This document shows, in pieces, positions 7,522 to 16,041 of a stretch of 38,943 nt of DNA. Made by a program: the position numbers and the translations under genes. This DNA is from Paracoccaceae bacterium (GTDB taxonomy: Bacteria; Pseudomonadota; Alphaproteobacteria; Rhodobacterales; Rhodobacteraceae): the NCBI GenBank assembly GCA_019090795.1, contig JAHRVG010000117.1, forward strand, positions 1 through 38,943, in the 5' to 3' direction. Each line of letters begins with the position of its first letter. Within the stretch, counting starts at the first letter, position 1. The notes beneath the pieces were generated by a model. That model worked only from the letters and a program-made list of their open reading frames with translations. It was not told the origin of the DNA and made no database searches.

Positions 7522-8673
7522 ATGAAACCGATGAAAAATACTTTCCTTTTGCTGGCGAGTGTTGCTGCGATGGCAACGAATGTCGCAATGGCAAATGCGC
7601 AAAGCATGGCAGAAGTGCCACCGCTGGCAGCCTTGGGTGAACCTCCCATTCCCCATGACAACCAGCAAACCGATGCGAAAGTTGAATTGGGCAAAATCCT
7701 GTTCTGGGATCCGCGTATTGGCGGTGACGCCTCGACGGCTTGTGTTACCTGTCACGAACCCGATCAGGGTTGGGGCTTTGGTGACAGCTTGTCGCGCGGT
7801 TATCCAGGCACGGTTCACTGGCGCAACAGCCAATCCGTGATCAACTCGGCCTACCTTGGTCAGTTGTTCTGGGCTGGTTCGGCAGCATCCCTTGAAAAGC
7901 AAGCGCCAAGCGCTGCTAAGGGTGCGGTTGCAGGGAACGGTGAAAACGATGTGATGGAAACGCGGATGGCGTTCATTCCTGAATATCGCCGCCGGTTCAA
8001 TGAGGTCTTCGGCTCCGAGTATCCGCTTATTGGCGATGCGTGGCGTGCGATTGCGGCGTTTGAACGGACCTTGATCGTGAACGACACACCTGTTGATAAA
8101 TATCTGTCAGGCGATAAATCCGCCCTGAACGATGATCAAATCGCAGGCATGGAATTGTTCAACGGCAAGGCGGGCTGCATCCAGTGTCATAACGGCGCGC
8201 AGGCTACGGACGAGAAATACTACAATCTCGGCGTGCCCCCTGCGGAACGTTGGGAAGACGATGGATTGGCGCAAGTTACCTTCCGCTATGAAATCTTGGC
8301 CAAAGGCGTAACACAAGAAATGTATCGTGTGCTTAAGGATGATCCTGGGCTCTATTTCCGCTCCAAGGAAAAAGACCACATGGGTAAGTTCCGCACACCC
8401 CCTCTGCGCTACACCGCCTATACCGCTCCTTACATGCATAACGGTTCCTTTTGGGATCTGGAAGAAGTGGTTCAGTTCTACAACGCAGGCGGCGGTGAGA
8501 ATGATTTCACCGACGGCACCATGGCATCAACCAAATCCGACAAGATCAAGCCTTTGGGCCTGAGCGATGACGAGGTCGATCAACTGGTCGCGTTTCTGGA
8601 AGCCTTTAGCGGTGACGAACTACGTGTAGAGCCACCTGTATTGCCACCCTACGAAGCTTTGGCCTCTGAGTGA
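7522..8673 (+). CDS. Second diheme cytochrome c peroxidase/MauG-like protein, IdrP1/P2-like
   Basis: 383 aa, beginning 14 bases after the previous gene with a strong ribosome site (GGAAGGAGA). A signal peptide spans about 1-26 (ending ANA). Heme motifs are C74-H78 (CVTCH) and C219-H223 (CIQCH), and PYMHNGSF lies near the end. It is clearly homologous to its neighbour but well diverged: it has a longer interheme region and carries RNSQSVIN where the neighbour has RNTPTLIN. The two are therefore an old pair rather than a recent duplication. A periplasmic peroxidase partner of the molybdoenzyme is the most likely role. Confidence 0.85.
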   Translation: MKPMKNTFLLLASVAAMATNVAMANAQSMAEVPPLAALGEPPIPHDNQQTDAKVELGKILFWDPRIGGDASTACVTCHEPDQGWGFGDSLSRGYPGTVHWRNSQSVINSAYLGQLFWAGSAASLEKQAPSAAKGAVAGNGENDVMETRMAFIPEYRRRFNEVFGSEYPLIGDAWRAIAAFERTLIVNDTPVDKYLSGDKSALNDDQIAGMELFNGKAGCIQCHNGAQATDEKYYNLGVPPAERWEDDGLAQVTFRYEILAKGVTQEMYRVLKDDPGLYFRSKEKDHMGKFRTPPLRYTAYTAPYMHNGSFWDLEEVVQFYNAGGGENDFTDGTMASTKSDKIKPLGLSDDEVDQLVAFLEAFSGDELRVEPPVLPPYEALASE

Positions 8674-8693
8674 GCACACGGAAAGGAATGAAA

Positions 8694-9275
8694 ATGTCAC
8701 AAGAAGTGAAAAACGAAAGCGGCATGACCCGCAAGGAAGCGGCCAAGGCTGTCGGACACAAGTGTCTGGTATCCCGGCGTAACTTCCTGATCGGGACAGG
8801 TGTAACAACCACGATCATGATCACCATGAACGCGGGCACCAGTGAGGCCAAAGAAGTACCGGCGCAAATCACTGAGTATCCGCGCAAGTTCATCGCCAAA
8901 CTTTCCGAATTGAAAGAAGACGAACCGTTTGATTTCAACTATCCCGATGAAAGCGACTATTCTGAAAATATGGTCGTTAAGATGGGCGTGAAAGCAGGCG
9001 GCGGCGTTGGGCCGAACCAAGATGTGGTTGCATTCAACTATGCCTGTACTCACCAAGGTGGTTCACTGGACGGCAGCTATAAGAAAGACACAAAATCTTT
9101 GGGCGCCTGCCCATTGCATCTGTCGACTTATGATCTGACGCGCCACGGCATCCTGATTTCTGGTCAAGCCTATCAAAGCCTGCCGCAAATCCTGCTGGAA
9201 GTGGAAGGCGACGACATTTACGCAACTGGTATCTTTGGGCTGATTTACGGCCGCAAAGACAACCTTCAAGGTTAG
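8694..9275 (+). CDS. idrB: Rieske 2Fe-2S subunit with Tat signal (AioB/IdrB-like)
   Basis: 193 aa from the ATG at 8694, chosen because AAAGGA lies 6 bases upstream. A second ATG at 8688 is possible. A twin-arginine signal (SRRNFLIGTG, R28-R29) precedes the hydrophobic stretch. Rieske ligands are C118-T-H120 and C139-x2-H142 (CTHQG and CPLHLSTYD), lacking the disulfide cysteines of bc1 Rieske proteins. This is the small subunit of arsenite oxidase/iodate reductase-type enzymes. It takes electrons to or from the molybdoenzyme and carries the Tat signal for the complex. The gene stands 12 bases before the large-subunit gene. The symbol depends on the iodate assignment of the complex. Confidence 0.82.
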   Translation: MSQEVKNESGMTRKEAAKAVGHKCLVSRRNFLIGTGVTTTIMITMNAGTSEAKEVPAQITEYPRKFIAKLSELKEDEPFDFNYPDESDYSENMVVKMGVKAGGGVGPNQDVVAFNYACTHQGGSLDGSYKKDTKSLGACPLHLSTYDLTRHGILISGQAYQSLPQILLEVEGDDIYATGIFGLIYGRKDNLQG

Positions 9276-9287
9276 GAGAGGAAGAGC

Positions 9288-11966
9288 ATGTCTACTCCAT
9301 ATTATATTCCAGACGAAAACGTCCCTTTGCCACCGGTCGATGCAGAAGTGATCACTACAGCGTGTGATTATTGTATCGTGGCTTGTGGTTACAAAGTGTA
9401 CCGCTGGCCTGTTAAGGGCGGTAAAAACGGTGGCGCTACTGCAGACAGTAATGCGTTTGACGCGGATTTCCCTGTAGCACCACTTGGTCCATGGGTCGCA
9501 CCCAACCAGCACAACATCGTGTTGCACGAAGGCGAACCACACCACGTTGTGATTATTCCGGACAAAGACACTGAGTTCGTGAACACCGACGGCGACAGCT
9601 CGCTGCGTGGTGGTTGTATCGCGCAAAAGTGTTACAACCCGGAAAAACCAACACGGGATCGTCTGAAGTCGCCAATGATGCGGATCTACGGTATCCTTCA
9701 ACCCGTGACTTGGGATTTCGCGCTCGATATTGCTGCGGAAATCGGCAAATATGTGATCAAGAAACACGGTCACAATGCTTACGGTGTGAAAACCTTCAGC
9801 TATCAGTATATGGAAAACACTTACGCGATTTCCAAATACGCGCTGCGTCACATCAACACCGCCAACTTTACATTCCATGATACCCCGTCTGACGTTTCGT
9901 CAACACCGGGTTTCCGGGATGCGGGTTTTGACAACTTTGGCCCGGCCTATGAAGACTGGATGAATGCCGAAACACTGTTGATCTGTGGTACTGACCCCTA
10001 TGAAACCAAAACGATCCTGTTCACACAATGGATCATGAAGGGTATTCAGAACGGCCAGAAAGCCATCTTTATGGTGCCACGTAAAACAGCGGGCGTTGCA
10101 TACGCCGAGCAAAACGGCGGGCTGTATCTGGATGTCACTCCGGGCACCGATTTGCTGGTGGTTAACGCCATCGCGCGGATCATTGTTGAAAACGGTTGGC
10201 AGGACAAGGAATGGATCGAGAAGTGGGTCAACGACAAGTGGGGTTCTTCCTCTGGCTTTGGTCAGGGTACACGGAACACTCCTTGGCAGTGGCGTACAAC
10301 TTGGGGTAAATTCCAGACCAATGGTTTTGATGACTGGGCCAAATGGCTGCTGGCACAAGACGAGTTCAAGCTGGAAAATGCCGCAGAAGTTGCTGGCGTA
10401 GATGCGGCCAAAATTCAGCTCGCAGCTGAAATGATGGCGAAACCCAAAGCAGACGGCACCCGTCCTAAAACATCCGTGATGATCGAGAAGGGTTTCTATT
10501 GGTCCAACAACACCGGTAACACACAAGCGATTTCCGCACTTGGGATCATTGTGGGTGCAGGTGGTCGTCCGGGTCAGGTTATTGGCCGTGCGGGTGGACA
10601 CCAGCGTGGTGGCGTTAAAGGTGGTAAATACCCACGCAACAAGTCACCGATGAAACTTCCGGGTCGTCGTCGTCGCGCACTGGATACTGATACTTGGACA
10701 ATGGCAGGTCACACCCGCTTAGCCCACGTCATCGGTACCACATGGATCCAATCCATGCTGGGTTCCCAGCAAATGTCGGCACGTTTCCACGAGTTGACAC
10801 GGGGTAATCCGCACCAGATCCAGTCGATCAACCGCGAGAAAATCCTTGAAACCCTGAAAAAACGGGTCGATAGCGGCGGTATGGTTGTGGTGAACCAAGA
10901 TATTTATCTTGTTGATCCGATCGGGAACCAGTTCGCAGATATCATCTTCCCTGCAGCAACTTGGGGCGAAGAAGACTTCTTGCGTGCCAATGGCGAGCGT
11001 CGCATCCGTCTGTATCAAAAATTCTACGATGCACCGGGCGAAGCGAAACCGGATTGGTGGATCATTTCCCAACTTGCCAAGAAAATGGGCTTTTCGGGTT
11101 TTGATTGGGAAAACTCCAACGATGTTGCTGAGGAACTGGCCAAGTTCACACGGGGCAGCCGCAAAGACTTTAACATGGTCAAAGTGGCAGCGCACCGCGA
11201 GGGCAAAACACTGCATGAGAAGTTCCGCGAAATGGGAACCAACGGCATTCAGGGGCCGGTGTACATGAACGATGATGGCTCTCTTGAGGGTACCGTCCGA
11301 CTGCATGATACAACCCGCAAACTGGCGACGGATGGACCGGCTGCGTTGAACATGTTCAACAAAAAGCTGACCCACTTCAACAGCCAGACTGGGAAGTGTA
11401 ACATCCAAAAATCACCTTGGTCCTTGTTCTCGGATTATTGGGAATGGATGAAACCAAAAGGCGACGAGCTGTGGTGTACTTCTGGTCGTGCGAACGAACG
11501 TTGGCAGTCTGGTTTCGACGATACCCGACGTCCCTATATCGTGCAGCGTTGGCCTGACAACTGGGTTGAAATCAACGAAGAAGATGCAGCAAAACGCGGC
11601 ATTGAAAGCGGTGATATGGTTCTGTTGTCCAACGATCGCGTGCCAAGCCTGAAAGACACCACCCTTGGTGTTGAGGGTTCCGACTATTCCTTCACAGGTC
11701 AGTTGGCGAACGGCAATGTGGAATTGTCCGAGGCTGCGGTTACAGCGGTCGCGATGGTGACACGGGCGGTCAAGCCGGGGGTCATGTATATGGACTTCTT
11801 GCACGCAAGCCAGCCAGCCAATGCTTTGGCGGGTCGGGTTGTTGACTGGATTTCCGGTAACTACAACTACAAAATGGGAACTGCGAAGGTCGCCAAAATT
11901 GGTGAATCACCTTATAAAAACAGCTTCCGTTCAATGTCCTTCGCGCCGCGTGACATTGTGATCTAG
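9288..11966 (+). CDS. idrA: Molybdopterin oxidoreductase of the arsenite oxidase/iodate reductase family (IdrA-like)
   Basis: 892 aa. The N-terminus has C26-x2-C29-x3-C33 (CDYCIVACGY), followed by SSLRGG at 104-109, where arsenite oxidase has a serine instead of a fourth cysteine, so a 3Fe-4S cluster is expected. There is no signal peptide, so export should ride on the Tat signal of the Rieske subunit. By eye against AioA, the active-site Arg419 and His423 are kept (R434 and H438 in GRAGGHQ). The arsenite-contacting His195 position is a proline (about P207), and the nearby Glu203 position is Asp or Asn (215/216). That argues against arsenite oxidation and fits the IdrA branch, as do the two peroxidase genes. 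Iodate reduction to iodide is the leading function. Another oxyanion is possible. Confidence 0.72.
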   Translation: MSTPYYIPDENVPLPPVDAEVITTACDYCIVACGYKVYRWPVKGGKNGGATADSNAFDADFPVAPLGPWVAPNQHNIVLHEGEPHHVVIIPDKDTEFVNTDGDSSLRGGCIAQKCYNPEKPTRDRLKSPMMRIYGILQPVTWDFALDIAAEIGKYVIKKHGHNAYGVKTFSYQYMENTYAISKYALRHINTANFTFHDTPSDVSSTPGFRDAGFDNFGPAYEDWMNAETLLICGTDPYETKTILFTQWIMKGIQNGQKAIFMVPRKTAGVAYAEQNGGLYLDVTPGTDLLVVNAIARIIVENGWQDKEWIEKWVNDKWGSSSGFGQGTRNTPWQWRTTWGKFQTNGFDDWAKWLLAQDEFKLENAAEVAGVDAAKIQLAAEMMAKPKADGTRPKTSVMIEKGFYWSNNTGNTQAISALGIIVGAGGRPGQVIGRAGGHQRGGVKGGKYPRNKSPMKLPGRRRRALDTDTWTMAGHTRLAHVIGTTWIQSMLGSQQMSARFHELTRGNPHQIQSINREKILETLKKRVDSGGMVVVNQDIYLVDPIGNQFADIIFPAATWGEEDFLRANGERRIRLYQKFYDAPGEAKPDWWIISQLAKKMGFSGFDWENSNDVAEELAKFTRGSRKDFNMVKVAAHREGKTLHEKFREMGTNGIQGPVYMNDDGSLEGTVRLHDTTRKLATDGPAALNMFNKKLTHFNSQTGKCNIQKSPWSLFSDYWEWMKPKGDELWCTSGRANERWQSGFDDTRRPYIVQRWPDNWVEINEEDAAKRGIESGDMVLLSNDRVPSLKDTTLGVEGSDYSFTGQLANGNVELSEAAVTAVAMVTRAVKPGVMYMDFLHASQPANALAGRVVDWISGNYNYKMGTAKVAKIGESPYKNSFRSMSFAPRDIVI

Positions 11967-12013
11967 TGGGGTTTGGGCGGTCTTCTGGCTGCCCTAATCA
12001 CCCAAAAGTGTTC

Positions 12014-12050
12014 GCCGGCCACTGTGTAAATTGTGGCCGGTGTTCTGTTG
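12014..12050 (+). terminator. Hairpin after the molybdoenzyme gene
   Basis: CCGGCCAC (12015-12022) pairs perfectly with GTGGCCGG (12033-12040) around a 10-base loop and is followed by a T-rich but imperfect run. It lies 48 bases after the stop at 11966 and just before the next Fnr-type box, so it probably ends operon 2. Confidence 0.55.
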
Positions 12051-12051
12051 T

Positions 12052-12065
12052 TTGACATGGGTCAA
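12052..12065. promoter_or_regulatory. Fnr/Dnr-type box upstream of the HEAT-to-HemY operon
   Basis: TTGAC-ATGG-GTCAA is a perfect inverted repeat of the same form as the box at 6276. It ends 54 bases before the ATG at 12120. It is placed to activate the long run of genes to 20337. Confidence 0.78.
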
Positions 12066-12119
12066 AGAACAATCAAATATCCGAACTAATCTGTTGCAAA
12101 TGTAACAAAAGGTGGACCT

Positions 12120-14306
12120 ATGAAAACCAAAGCAGCCGACAGGTTAAGCGCTCTTCTCAAGGATGGAATCGATGTCCACCGCTGTGCTGCAGCTCGTGCA
12201 TTAGGGGCAATCGGATTGCCGCAATCCACAGCCGTTCTGGTCGAGGCATTGCTGGATGAAGATCCAGACGTACGGGTTGATGCCGCCACTGCGCTTGCAG
12301 AAGTGCTGGACCCGAAAACAGCGCGCAAGCTGATGGATAGTCTGATTGGTGATCCGGATGCAGACGTTAAAAAGGCAGTGATAACCGCACTTGTCACGAT
12401 GAATTACACACCGCTCATACCGATTCTGCGCCTGTTGACTGTCAGTCGGGGCGAAGAACAAATCGCTTGGGATGAAGAAGAATTTTATTCCGATGGCTGG
12501 GATTCCTGGGTCGATATTCAGGTTGAGGCCATTAACGGTTTGGGCCAGTTCGGAGATGAGGAAGCCATTCCCCACATTCTGGAAGCATTGAACGATGAAA
12601 TGGGCCAGGATCTGACAGAAATTGCCTATCAGGCGCTGGCGCAAATGGGCCAAGCGGGTGCCAAAGTGTTGGTTGAACAATACAGCCGCGGTATTCCCCG
12701 CCTGTGTCGTCGGCTTGCGCGAACGGTTGGCGGTTCGGACAACCCATATCTGGATGATCTGCGCGGCAAAATGCTGAGCGATGAGACTCCTGAAATTCGC
12801 CTTGTGGCCTTGCAGTACCTAGCGGCAGACGACGCTCGCCTTGCCCCCTTGTTTGGGGATGACGATGCCAGTGTGCGCGCGGGCGTGGTGCAACATGCAG
12901 GGTCTAAAAATCAGCCACTACTTTGGGATCTGATTGAGGATCCATCACCAGAAGTTCGCGCAGAAGTGTTCAAAATTATCGCTGCCAATCCTTCTGATTT
13001 CGGCGATGAAAAGCTGGTTGAAGCAGTCAAAAAGGCAATCCAAGGTGCACCAGAGGCGGCAAAGCAAGCCGCCCTTGCGTTGTTTGCTTTGCAGGGACCG
13101 AAGGTTGCCAAGGGGCTGACCCATGTTTTGGCCAACAAGGAAGTTCCGCGCGAATTCCGGATTGGTGTTTTAGAAACTCTTGAAAAAGCAGGTGAAGTCG
13201 CGGTTCCGGCCTTGCTGGAAGCGGCGGGCGATCCGGATCGCCAACTGCGCCTTGCCAGCTTGACCGTATTGGCGTATATCGCCTCCGACAGTCCTGATTG
13301 GCCAAATATTGCAGGAACCGGCTTGCTGGCGGCCTTGAAAGGTGAACTGGTTTTACCACCTGAGGAGGAACCCGAGGAAGAGGTTAAACCAGAGCCGGAA
13401 GTGGCGCCGGAACAGGCCGAGCTAGACGAGATTGCACAGGAAATCGACGATTCCCTGCCCTTGGTTGTAGAAGATGCGGCCTCTGGTTCCACCTTGCAGG
13501 CAATCATGGCCAACAAGCCGGACGTGCCCGAGCAAGAACCGGAAGAAATCGTTTTGGATGCCACACAGGAACGGTTGCTGGCGATGACCAATAGTCGCAA
13601 GCTTTCCAAACGCAAGGTGTCATGGGAAACATCCGTGGCCCCTTATCTAGATGTGCAGCGCTTTTCCGCGCGTTTGCTGGGGCAGGTGGTGAACGAGGAA
13701 GTAACCGCTAGTTTGGTTGCTATTCTGGATGCTGAAATTGATACAGAAACCCGTGATGCGGTGCTGTTTTCATTGGCCAGACATGGCGCAGAGACAGGGG
13801 CACTGCCGGAGGCCCTGAGAGTGCCGATGCGAGAATTGCTGGATAGTTCTGAATCTGAAACCAGGGTTCTGGCCACGCGGGTTCTGGGCTGGCTGTCGGA
13901 TGAAGGCGTTACCCAAGAACTGGCCAGCCAGCTAACCAATGCCGATCCATTGGTGCGGGTAGAAGCGGTGCAAGCGCTTGATCATCGCGGGGTGGCTGGA
14001 CCGGAAATTACTGCGGCACTAGAGGATCAGTACCTTGGTGTCGGTATCGCTGCTGCCCGTGCTTTGGCGCGCCTTCAAGGCGATGCTGCGGTTGACGCGC
14101 TGGTGAATTTTGCCGTTCAACATGATGGAATCTATCGTCGGGACATTGGTAAATTGCTCGGTGAATACGCGCCCAGAAAAGGTGCAGCACGTCTGATTGA
14201 TTTGCTAAACAACGAAGATTACAAAGATAAATGGCTGGTCGCAATTGATGCGCTGGCCGAGATATTCGTACAACCGGAACCCGCAGATACATTGCTGGTT
14301 GCCTGA
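12120..14306 (+). CDS. HEAT/PBS-lyase-like repeat protein
   Basis: 728 aa with no signal peptide or membrane helix, so probably cytoplasmic. The protein is built of repeated helical pairs of the HEAT_2 type. The pattern of A-x-RALG-x-IG or DPDVRVDAATAL-like motifs recurs throughout, most clearly at 20-115 and 560-720. An acidic Pro/Glu linker (about 415-460) divides an N-terminal repeat block from a C-terminal one. The ribosome site is GGTGG, 6 bases before the ATG. Such proteins are scaffolds or assembly factors, and some act in bilin attachment to proteins. Leading an operon with tetrapyrrole enzymes, this one may help assemble the redox complex. No specific function is demonstrated by sequence. 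Confidence 0.8.
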   Translation: MKTKAADRLSALLKDGIDVHRCAAARALGAIGLPQSTAVLVEALLDEDPDVRVDAATALAEVLDPKTARKLMDSLIGDPDADVKKAVITALVTMNYTPLIPILRLLTVSRGEEQIAWDEEEFYSDGWDSWVDIQVEAINGLGQFGDEEAIPHILEALNDEMGQDLTEIAYQALAQMGQAGAKVLVEQYSRGIPRLCRRLARTVGGSDNPYLDDLRGKMLSDETPEIRLVALQYLAADDARLAPLFGDDDASVRAGVVQHAGSKNQPLLWDLIEDPSPEVRAEVFKIIAANPSDFGDEKLVEAVKKAIQGAPEAAKQAALALFALQGPKVAKGLTHVLANKEVPREFRIGVLETLEKAGEVAVPALLEAAGDPDRQLRLASLTVLAYIASDSPDWPNIAGTGLLAALKGELVLPPEEEPEEEVKPEPEVAPEQAELDEIAQEIDDSLPLVVEDAASGSTLQAIMANKPDVPEQEPEEIVLDATQERLLAMTNSRKLSKRKVSWETSVAPYLDVQRFSARLLGQVVNEEVTASLVAILDAEIDTETRDAVLFSLARHGAETGALPEALRVPMRELLDSSESETRVLATRVLGWLSDEGVTQELASQLTNADPLVRVEAVQALDHRGVAGPEITAALEDQYLGVGIAAARALARLQGDAAVDALVNFAVQHDGIYRRDIGKLLGEYAPRKGAARLIDLLNNEDYKDKWLVAIDALAEIFVQPEPADTLLVA

Positions 14307-14332
14307 TATCACCCAATGAGAGAGGAAGACCA

Positions 14333-15073
14333 ATGACCAATTTTTTCACCAAATCCGCGGTTGCATTTGTGATGCTGGGTCTGGCCACTTCGGTCAGTGC
14401 CAAGGGCTATAAAGAAATTGAAGTGAGTGATGGGGGCAGCCTTGTCGGCACCGTTTCCGCAGGTGGGGCTGAGTCTGAATCCCGCAGCTACAACATTTCC
14501 AAAGACCCGGAAATCTGCGGTGAAGGCACGCGTGAAGTGCCGTTTGTTGAAATCAGTGAAACGGGTATGTTGATGAATGCTGTGGTGTTCCTGAACAAAG
14601 TGAAAGAGGGCAAAGCCTTTAACAAGGACGAGGTTGATCTGACCCTGACACAAGAAAAATGTGAGTTTGCCCCTGCTCTTGGTGTGATGGCCAACAAAGG
14701 CAAGCTGACGGCGATCAACTCTGATCATACATTGCACAACATCCACACCTATGAACAAATCGGCAAAGCGCGCCGTACGGTGATGAATGTATCCCAACCC
14801 AACGCAGGCGACACAGTGACCAAAGCGGTGAAACTGCGCAAAGGCAATGGCATGAAAGTAGAATGCGATGCGCATGATTTTATGCACAGCTTTGTTTATG
14901 TTGCAAAAAACCCCTATTATTCGGTTGTGAATGCCGAAGGTGGTTTTTCGATCGACGGTATTCCCGCAGGCACCTATGAGGTGAAAATGTGGCATGGCTT
15001 CTTGGGCGAGGTCGAGGTCGGAGACGTGACAATTAGCGCTGGTGGCGAATCCAGTATGGAACTGTCCTACTAA
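14333..15073 (+). CDS. Periplasmic cupredoxin-like protein with C-terminal beta-sandwich
   Basis: 246 aa with a Sec signal (1-23, ending VSA). A cupredoxin-like centre shows DHTLHNIH (H132/H135/H138) and, about 45 residues later, C178-x2-H181-x2-M184 (CDAHDFMH), the usual arrangement of type-1 copper ligands (His, Cys, His, Met). Residues about 195-246 resemble the small carboxypeptidase-regulatory-like domain (GGFSIDGIPAGTYEV). Cysteines C62 and C110 may form a disulfide. A good ribosome site (GAGAGGAAG) lies 26 bases after the HEAT gene. It is a likely soluble electron carrier, or copper-site protein, for the respiratory chain encoded upstream. Copper binding is inferred from ligand spacing. 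Confidence 0.72.
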   Translation: MTNFFTKSAVAFVMLGLATSVSAKGYKEIEVSDGGSLVGTVSAGGAESESRSYNISKDPEICGEGTREVPFVEISETGMLMNAVVFLNKVKEGKAFNKDEVDLTLTQEKCEFAPALGVMANKGKLTAINSDHTLHNIHTYEQIGKARRTVMNVSQPNAGDTVTKAVKLRKGNGMKVECDAHDFMHSFVYVAKNPYYSVVNAEGGFSIDGIPAGTYEVKMWHGFLGEVEVGDVTISAGGESSMELSY

Positions 15074-15090
15074 AATTGGAGCACCAGCCG

Positions 15091-15198
15091 ATGGTTACTA
15101 GACGCAAATTCAATACTTTCGATGTGTTTGTGCTGGCTGGCGCATTGGTTAATGTGGCCGTGGTGCTGCTGTTGGTGGGGTATTGGTTATTCAACTGA
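15091..15198 (+). CDS. Micro-membrane protein (35 aa)
   Basis: A short frame from ATG 15091 encodes a basic N-terminus (TRRKF) and one transmembrane helix at about residues 13-33. It begins 17 bases after the cupredoxin gene, with TTGGAG about 10 bases before the ATG. It overlaps the start of the next gene by 16 bases. It is the third single-helix peptide in the locus. Its function is unknown. A membrane tether or small subunit for a neighbouring periplasmic protein is possible. Confidence 0.5.
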   Translation: MVTRRKFNTFDVFVLAGALVNVAVVLLLVGYWLFN

Positions 15199-16031
15199 AA
15201 ACAGCATTTGCAGCCGCAATAAGCGCAATGGTTTTAGGGGCAGGAGCGTATGCGTTTCTTGCCCCTAACGCACCTGAGGGCATGATGCAGGTACCAGGCG
15301 GTTCAGCGGTGCTGGGGTATGTCTATTACACTGGTCTCTATGGGCCGATGTCCTATCATGTGGATGGGTTTTGGATCGACACATTTGAAGTCACTAATAC
15401 GCAGTATTCTGACTTTGTGGCGCAAACCGGTCACGCGTCGGCAGCTTTTCATGACGATGAAGAATTCAATATCGCGGATCAACCGGTGACAGGCGTTTTG
15501 TGGGACGATGCTGTGGCCTTTTGTTCTTGGGCGGGAAAACGTCTGCCTACGGAAATCGAATGGGAAAAGGCTGCGCGGGGTACGCAAGGCCAGATTTACC
15601 CTTGGGGTGCAGAGGCAGATTTCAGCCTAGCACATCTTGAGGGAACGGTACCTGTTTCGGTGAACAGTTTTGGGGCCGACATCAGCCCCTACGGGGTGCG
15701 CGGTATGGCGGGAAATGTGTCGGAATGGGTTTCCGACACACGCGAGGTTCGGGCGGGAATGTGTCATGACACCCATGAAATTCCACGAAACATTCCGCAG
15801 GAAATGCGCGATATTTTGGCGGAACTGAAGGCTGCCAATGGCGGAAAGCTGCCGGAATTATGTGTGTCGCCGGATGAAGTTGACCACTCGATACCTGCCG
15901 AGCCTTGTGCCTTTATCAAGGGCAATAGCTGGAATGGACGGCCCCATATGACGGTCGCCAGCAATCGAATGTGGGACTATACTAATTCCTATGCGGAATT
16001 TGTCGGGTTCCGCTGTGCAAAAAACAACTGA
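15183..16031 (+). CDS. FGE/SUMF1-superfamily protein, NirV-like, without catalytic cysteines
   Basis: About 282 aa. The start is uncertain: TTG at 15183 is the only start that keeps the N-terminal hydrophobic helix (about 5-28), and it overlaps the micro-gene upstream. The body has the formylglycine-generating-enzyme fold: MMQVPGGS, WIDTFEVTNTQY, RLPTEIEWEKAARG, YPWG, GMAGNVSEWVSD and the ending VGFRCA. The cysteine pair that true FGE uses near the C-terminus is absent: the KGNSW to R region has no Cys. An insert of about 60 residues with three cysteines (C194, C228, C244) precedes it. NirV, found next to copper nitrite reductase genes, belongs to this superfamily. Here it follows a cupredoxin gene, suggesting a role in maturing or supporting the periplasmic redox protein rather than sulfatase activation. 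Confidence 0.7.
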   Translation: MVIQLKTAFAAAISAMVLGAGAYAFLAPNAPEGMMQVPGGSAVLGYVYYTGLYGPMSYHVDGFWIDTFEVTNTQYSDFVAQTGHASAAFHDDEEFNIADQPVTGVLWDDAVAFCSWAGKRLPTEIEWEKAARGTQGQIYPWGAEADFSLAHLEGTVPVSVNSFGADISPYGVRGMAGNVSEWVSDTREVRAGMCHDTHEIPRNIPQEMRDILAELKAANGGKLPELCVSPDEVDHSIPAEPCAFIKGNSWNGRPHMTVASNRMWDYTNSYAEFVGFRCAKNN

Positions 16032-16041
16032 AGGGGAAAAC

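Noticed and set aside
9288-11966. Calling the molybdoenzyme and Rieske pair arsenite oxidase (AioBA)
   Set aside because: Overall similarity is clear, but the arsenite-contacting His position is Pro by eye, two peroxidase genes accompany it, and no arsenic resistance or sensing genes are in the window.
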